This document shows positions 34,169 through 35,681 of a stretch of 35,681 nucleotides of DNA, piece after piece; the stretch's first letter is position 1, and every line of letters starts with the position of its first letter. The position numbers and the translations under genes are program-made. Source of the stretch: an uncultured Oscillospiraceae bacterium (GTDB lineage: Bacteria; Bacillota; Clostridia; Oscillospirales; Oscillospiraceae). Below the pieces are notes generated by a model, which did not search any database, had not been told where the DNA came from, and saw only the letters and a program-made list of their open reading frames with translations. Location of the stretch: the NCBI GenBank assembly GCA_934636045.1, contig CAKTZP010000004.1, positions 1 to 35,681 of the forward strand, read 5' to 3'.

Positions 34169-34210
34169 CCCCCATGGGGGCTTGCGGAGCAGCCGGCAGA
34201 ACAGTAAAAT
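34169..34210 (+). promoter_or_regulatory. ECF S-component promoter with GC-palindrome operator
   Basis: CCCCC-AT-GGGGG (34169-34180), one base, -35 TTGCGG (34182-34187), 17 bp, -10 TAAAAT (34205-34210). AACAA lies just upstream of the palindrome. Transcription would start about 20 bases before the ATG. Confidence 0.65.
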
Positions 34211-34236
34211 GAAAGGAGTTTTTGGGGAGGTGTCCC

Positions 34237-34797
34237 ATGAAAGAAATGTCATCTGTCAAGCGCTCCTGCATCAGCGCGGTCTGCATCGCGCTTTGCTATG
34301 TGCTTCCTCTGGTATTCCACGCATTCGGCGCGGGCGAGGTTTTCCTGCCGATGCATATTCCCGTTTTGCTGTGCGGGCTGCTGTGCGGCGCAGGCTACGG
34401 CGCATTCTGCGGAATTGCGGGTCCCGTTCTCTCCTGCGTGCTGTCCGGGATGCCCTCGGCAACGGGGCTGATCTCCATGGTGCCGGAGCTCTGTGTTTAC
34501 GGCCTTATCTGCGGTCTGGTGCTTCGCTTCGTCCATACGAAACATACCTATGCCGACCTTTATCTGGCGCTGGTCGCCGCGATGCTGCTCGGGCGCGTGG
34601 CCGGCGGCATTGCCAAGGTGCTGTTCTATCTCAGCGGCATGTCCGGAATGACGGCGCTGTCGATGCCGCTTCTGGCGAGCACCTATTTTGTGCAGAGCAT
34701 CCCGGGCATCGTCATACAGCTGATCATCCTGCCGACGCTGGTATTCACCCTGATGAAGGCGCGGCTGATTCCCGAACGCTATCCGAAGAAAAAGTGA
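34237..34797 (+). CDS. ECF transporter S component
   Basis: A 186-residue integral membrane protein with about six spans and the glycine/proline-rich pattern of the ECF-transporter substrate-binding (S) subunit: ALCYVLPLVFHAFG near the start, GYGAFCGIAGPVLSCVLSGMP in the middle and a short basic tail. Such subunits capture a vitamin or metal and share an EcfA/A'/T energising module encoded elsewhere. The substrate cannot be read from sequence. The ATG at 34237 has GGGGAGG six bases before it; a TTG upstream is unlikely. It shares a promoter element with the SLH and moxR genes and is followed after 12 bases by a methyltransferase. Confidence 0.85.
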   Translation: MKEMSSVKRSCISAVCIALCYVLPLVFHAFGAGEVFLPMHIPVLLCGLLCGAGYGAFCGIAGPVLSCVLSGMPSATGLISMVPELCVYGLICGLVLRFVHTKHTYADLYLALVAAMLLGRVAGGIAKVLFYLSGMSGMTALSMPLLASTYFVQSIPGIVIQLIILPTLVFTLMKARLIPERYPKKK

Positions 34798-34809
34798 GGT
34801 ACAGAAAGC

Positions 34810-35391
34810 ATGGAGCAGCAGGAAGTCATTCGTTTTTTTGATCATTGTGCCCCGTCTTGGGACGCGGATATGGTACGCAGCGAGCCGGTGCTTCAAACGA
34901 TTTTGGACAATGCGGGGATCCGCAGCGGGATCGACGTGCTGGACGTTGCCTGCGGCACCGGGGTGCTGTTCCCGGACTATCTGCAGCGCGGCGTTGCCTC
35001 GCTGACCGCGATTGACATCTCTCCGGAGATGGTAAAGATCGCGCGCAAAAAGTTCCCGCAGCTGAAGATCCTTTGCGGAGATGTCGAAACGGCGGAGTTT
35101 GAACACCCGTTCGATGCCGTTGTGATCTACAATGCGTTCCCGCATTTCCCGGAGCCGGCAAGGCTGATCGGGCGTCTGGCAAAATGGGTCAAGCCCGGCG
35201 GCCACCTGACGGTCGCCCACGGCATGAGCCGCGCAAAGCTGCTCCGCCACCATTCCGGCAGCGCAAGCCGGGTTTCTCTTGACCTGCCGGAGGCGCAGGA
35301 GCTTGCAAAGCTCTTTGCCCCATGGTTCGACGTCGATGTGATCCTCTCAAACGAGACGATGTATCAGGTGTGCGGCGTGCGAAGGGAATAA
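34810..35391 (+). CDS. Class I SAM-dependent methyltransferase
   Basis: A 193-residue methyltransferase. Motif I VLDVACGTGVLFPDYL is at about 43-58, the acidic loop TAIDISPEM near 65-73, CGDVETAEF near 89-97, and the FDAVVIYNAFPHFPEP segment near 101. This is the Methyltransf_11/25 type acting on small molecules, but the substrate is unknown. It is 12 bases downstream of the ECF S component and probably co-transcribed with it, so it may modify the imported compound. A hairpin follows. Confidence 0.88.
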   Translation: MEQQEVIRFFDHCAPSWDADMVRSEPVLQTILDNAGIRSGIDVLDVACGTGVLFPDYLQRGVASLTAIDISPEMVKIARKKFPQLKILCGDVETAEFEHPFDAVVIYNAFPHFPEPARLIGRLAKWVKPGGHLTVAHGMSRAKLLRHHSGSASRVSLDLPEAQELAKLFAPWFDVDVILSNETMYQVCGVRRE

Positions 35392-35399
35392 AAAATCAG

Positions 35400-35447
35400 C
35401 CCCGTGGGGTAATGTCATTTCGTTCGTGACATGAACCTCACGGGGTT
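35400..35447. terminator. Bidirectional terminator-like hairpin
   Basis: A long imperfect hairpin (arms about 35400-35417 and 35427-35445; outer CCCCGTG/CACGGGG, inner ATGTCA/TGACAT). AAAAAATC precedes it and TTACATTT follows, fitting a shared end for the convergent methyltransferase and TetR-like genes. Confidence 0.6.
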
Positions 35448-35515
35448 ACATTTCTCCGCAAATTGCAAGTGTCCCGGCGAGGTCTGCGGTCACCGCCCGG
35501 CAGCCGCCGCCTCCC

Positions 35516-35681
35516 TTAAGCCGGCTCCCGAAGCAGCGAAAGGCTGACCTTTACCACCCGGCTGACGAAATGGATCATTTCCTCCTTGCTGTACTTGTCA
35601 TAGCCCTCCACAACGACATGCATCAGGCCGTTGGACAGATGGGTATACATCATTTCAAGCTCTGTCTCGCTGGCCTTGGGC
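35516..35681 (-). CDS. C-terminal end of a TetR-like regulator (partial)
   Basis: The last 54 codons of a gene entering from the right edge; the stop TAA is at 35516-35518. The encoded tail has ELEMMYTHLSNGLMHVVVEG, then GYDKYSKEEMIHFVSRVVK and LSLLREPA. Helical, with a pattern like the ligand-binding end of TetR/AcrR regulators, but the DNA-binding domain lies outside the window, so the family is inferred. Codon use matches its neighbours. Confidence 0.5.
   Translation of the reverse strand, partial: PKASETELEMMYTHLSNGLMHVVVEGYDKYSKEEMIHFVSRVVKVSLSLLREPA

Overview
The window looks like chromosomal DNA from a GC-rich anaerobic Firmicute of the gut Clostridia (Oscillospiraceae-like). The basis is RNase Y, TrmK, an SLH-domain surface protein, several lipoproteins, ECF-transporter components, small Fe-S redox proteins, a complete tetrahydrofolate-dependent histidine-utilisation set, AGGAGG-type ribosome sites and very GC-rich third codon positions. 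This placement is inferred from gene families, not from a phylogenetic marker. No phage, plasmid, CRISPR or transposase gene is visible.

Layout. (1) 1-5.7 kb: tRNA/rRNA modification and proteostasis. trmK, a DUF1858 protein and a ClpC-like unfoldase lie on the minus strand; a 2x[4Fe-4S] ferredoxin, a TrmN6-like methyltransferase and rsmI lie on the plus strand. (2) 6.0-14.0 kb: histidine degradation to glutamate. hutH has its own promoter and faces a four-gene operon hutU-hutI-ftcD-fchA. A LysR regulator is divergent from hutU, and the space between them carries a tandem pair of LysR-type boxes. (3) 14.0-15.5 kb: a thiol/folding operon of a trigger-factor-like chaperone, a thioredoxin and a 66-residue protein with the six cysteines of ferredoxin:thioredoxin reductase. 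(4) 15.5-23.1 kb: a lipoprotein with an internal duplication, then a heterodimeric ABC exporter followed by an M16C peptidase. (5) 23.1-25.1 kb: initiator tRNA-fMet and an ECF sigma/anti-sigma pair with a SigX-like promoter in front. (6) 25.1-29.4 kb: rny and an SLH-anchored protein whose 5'-nucleotidase domains appear catalytically dead. (7) 29.6-34.1 kb: a MoxR-DUF58-DUF4129 operon ending in an InlB-repeat lipoprotein. (8) 34.1-35.7 kb: an ECF-transporter S component, a SAM methyltransferase and the 3' end of a TetR-like gene.

Two non-coding patterns stand out. First, four intergenic elements (about 7735-8072, 23145-23259, 26877-27178 and 29425-29656) share one plan: an outer strong hairpin, then a conserved arm of the type CAGNNTGTCAAAAAA pointing inward at each end, and in three of them an inner TGTCATTSCGA arm. 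In two of the four the outer hairpins are near copies of each other, as if a terminator hairpin had been duplicated on insertion. Second, three promoters (SLH protein, moxR operon, ECF S component) share a GC palindrome CCCC(C)-NN-(G)GGGG set directly against a TTGCNN -35 box, preceded by AACAA; this looks like a common operator for cell-surface and uptake genes.
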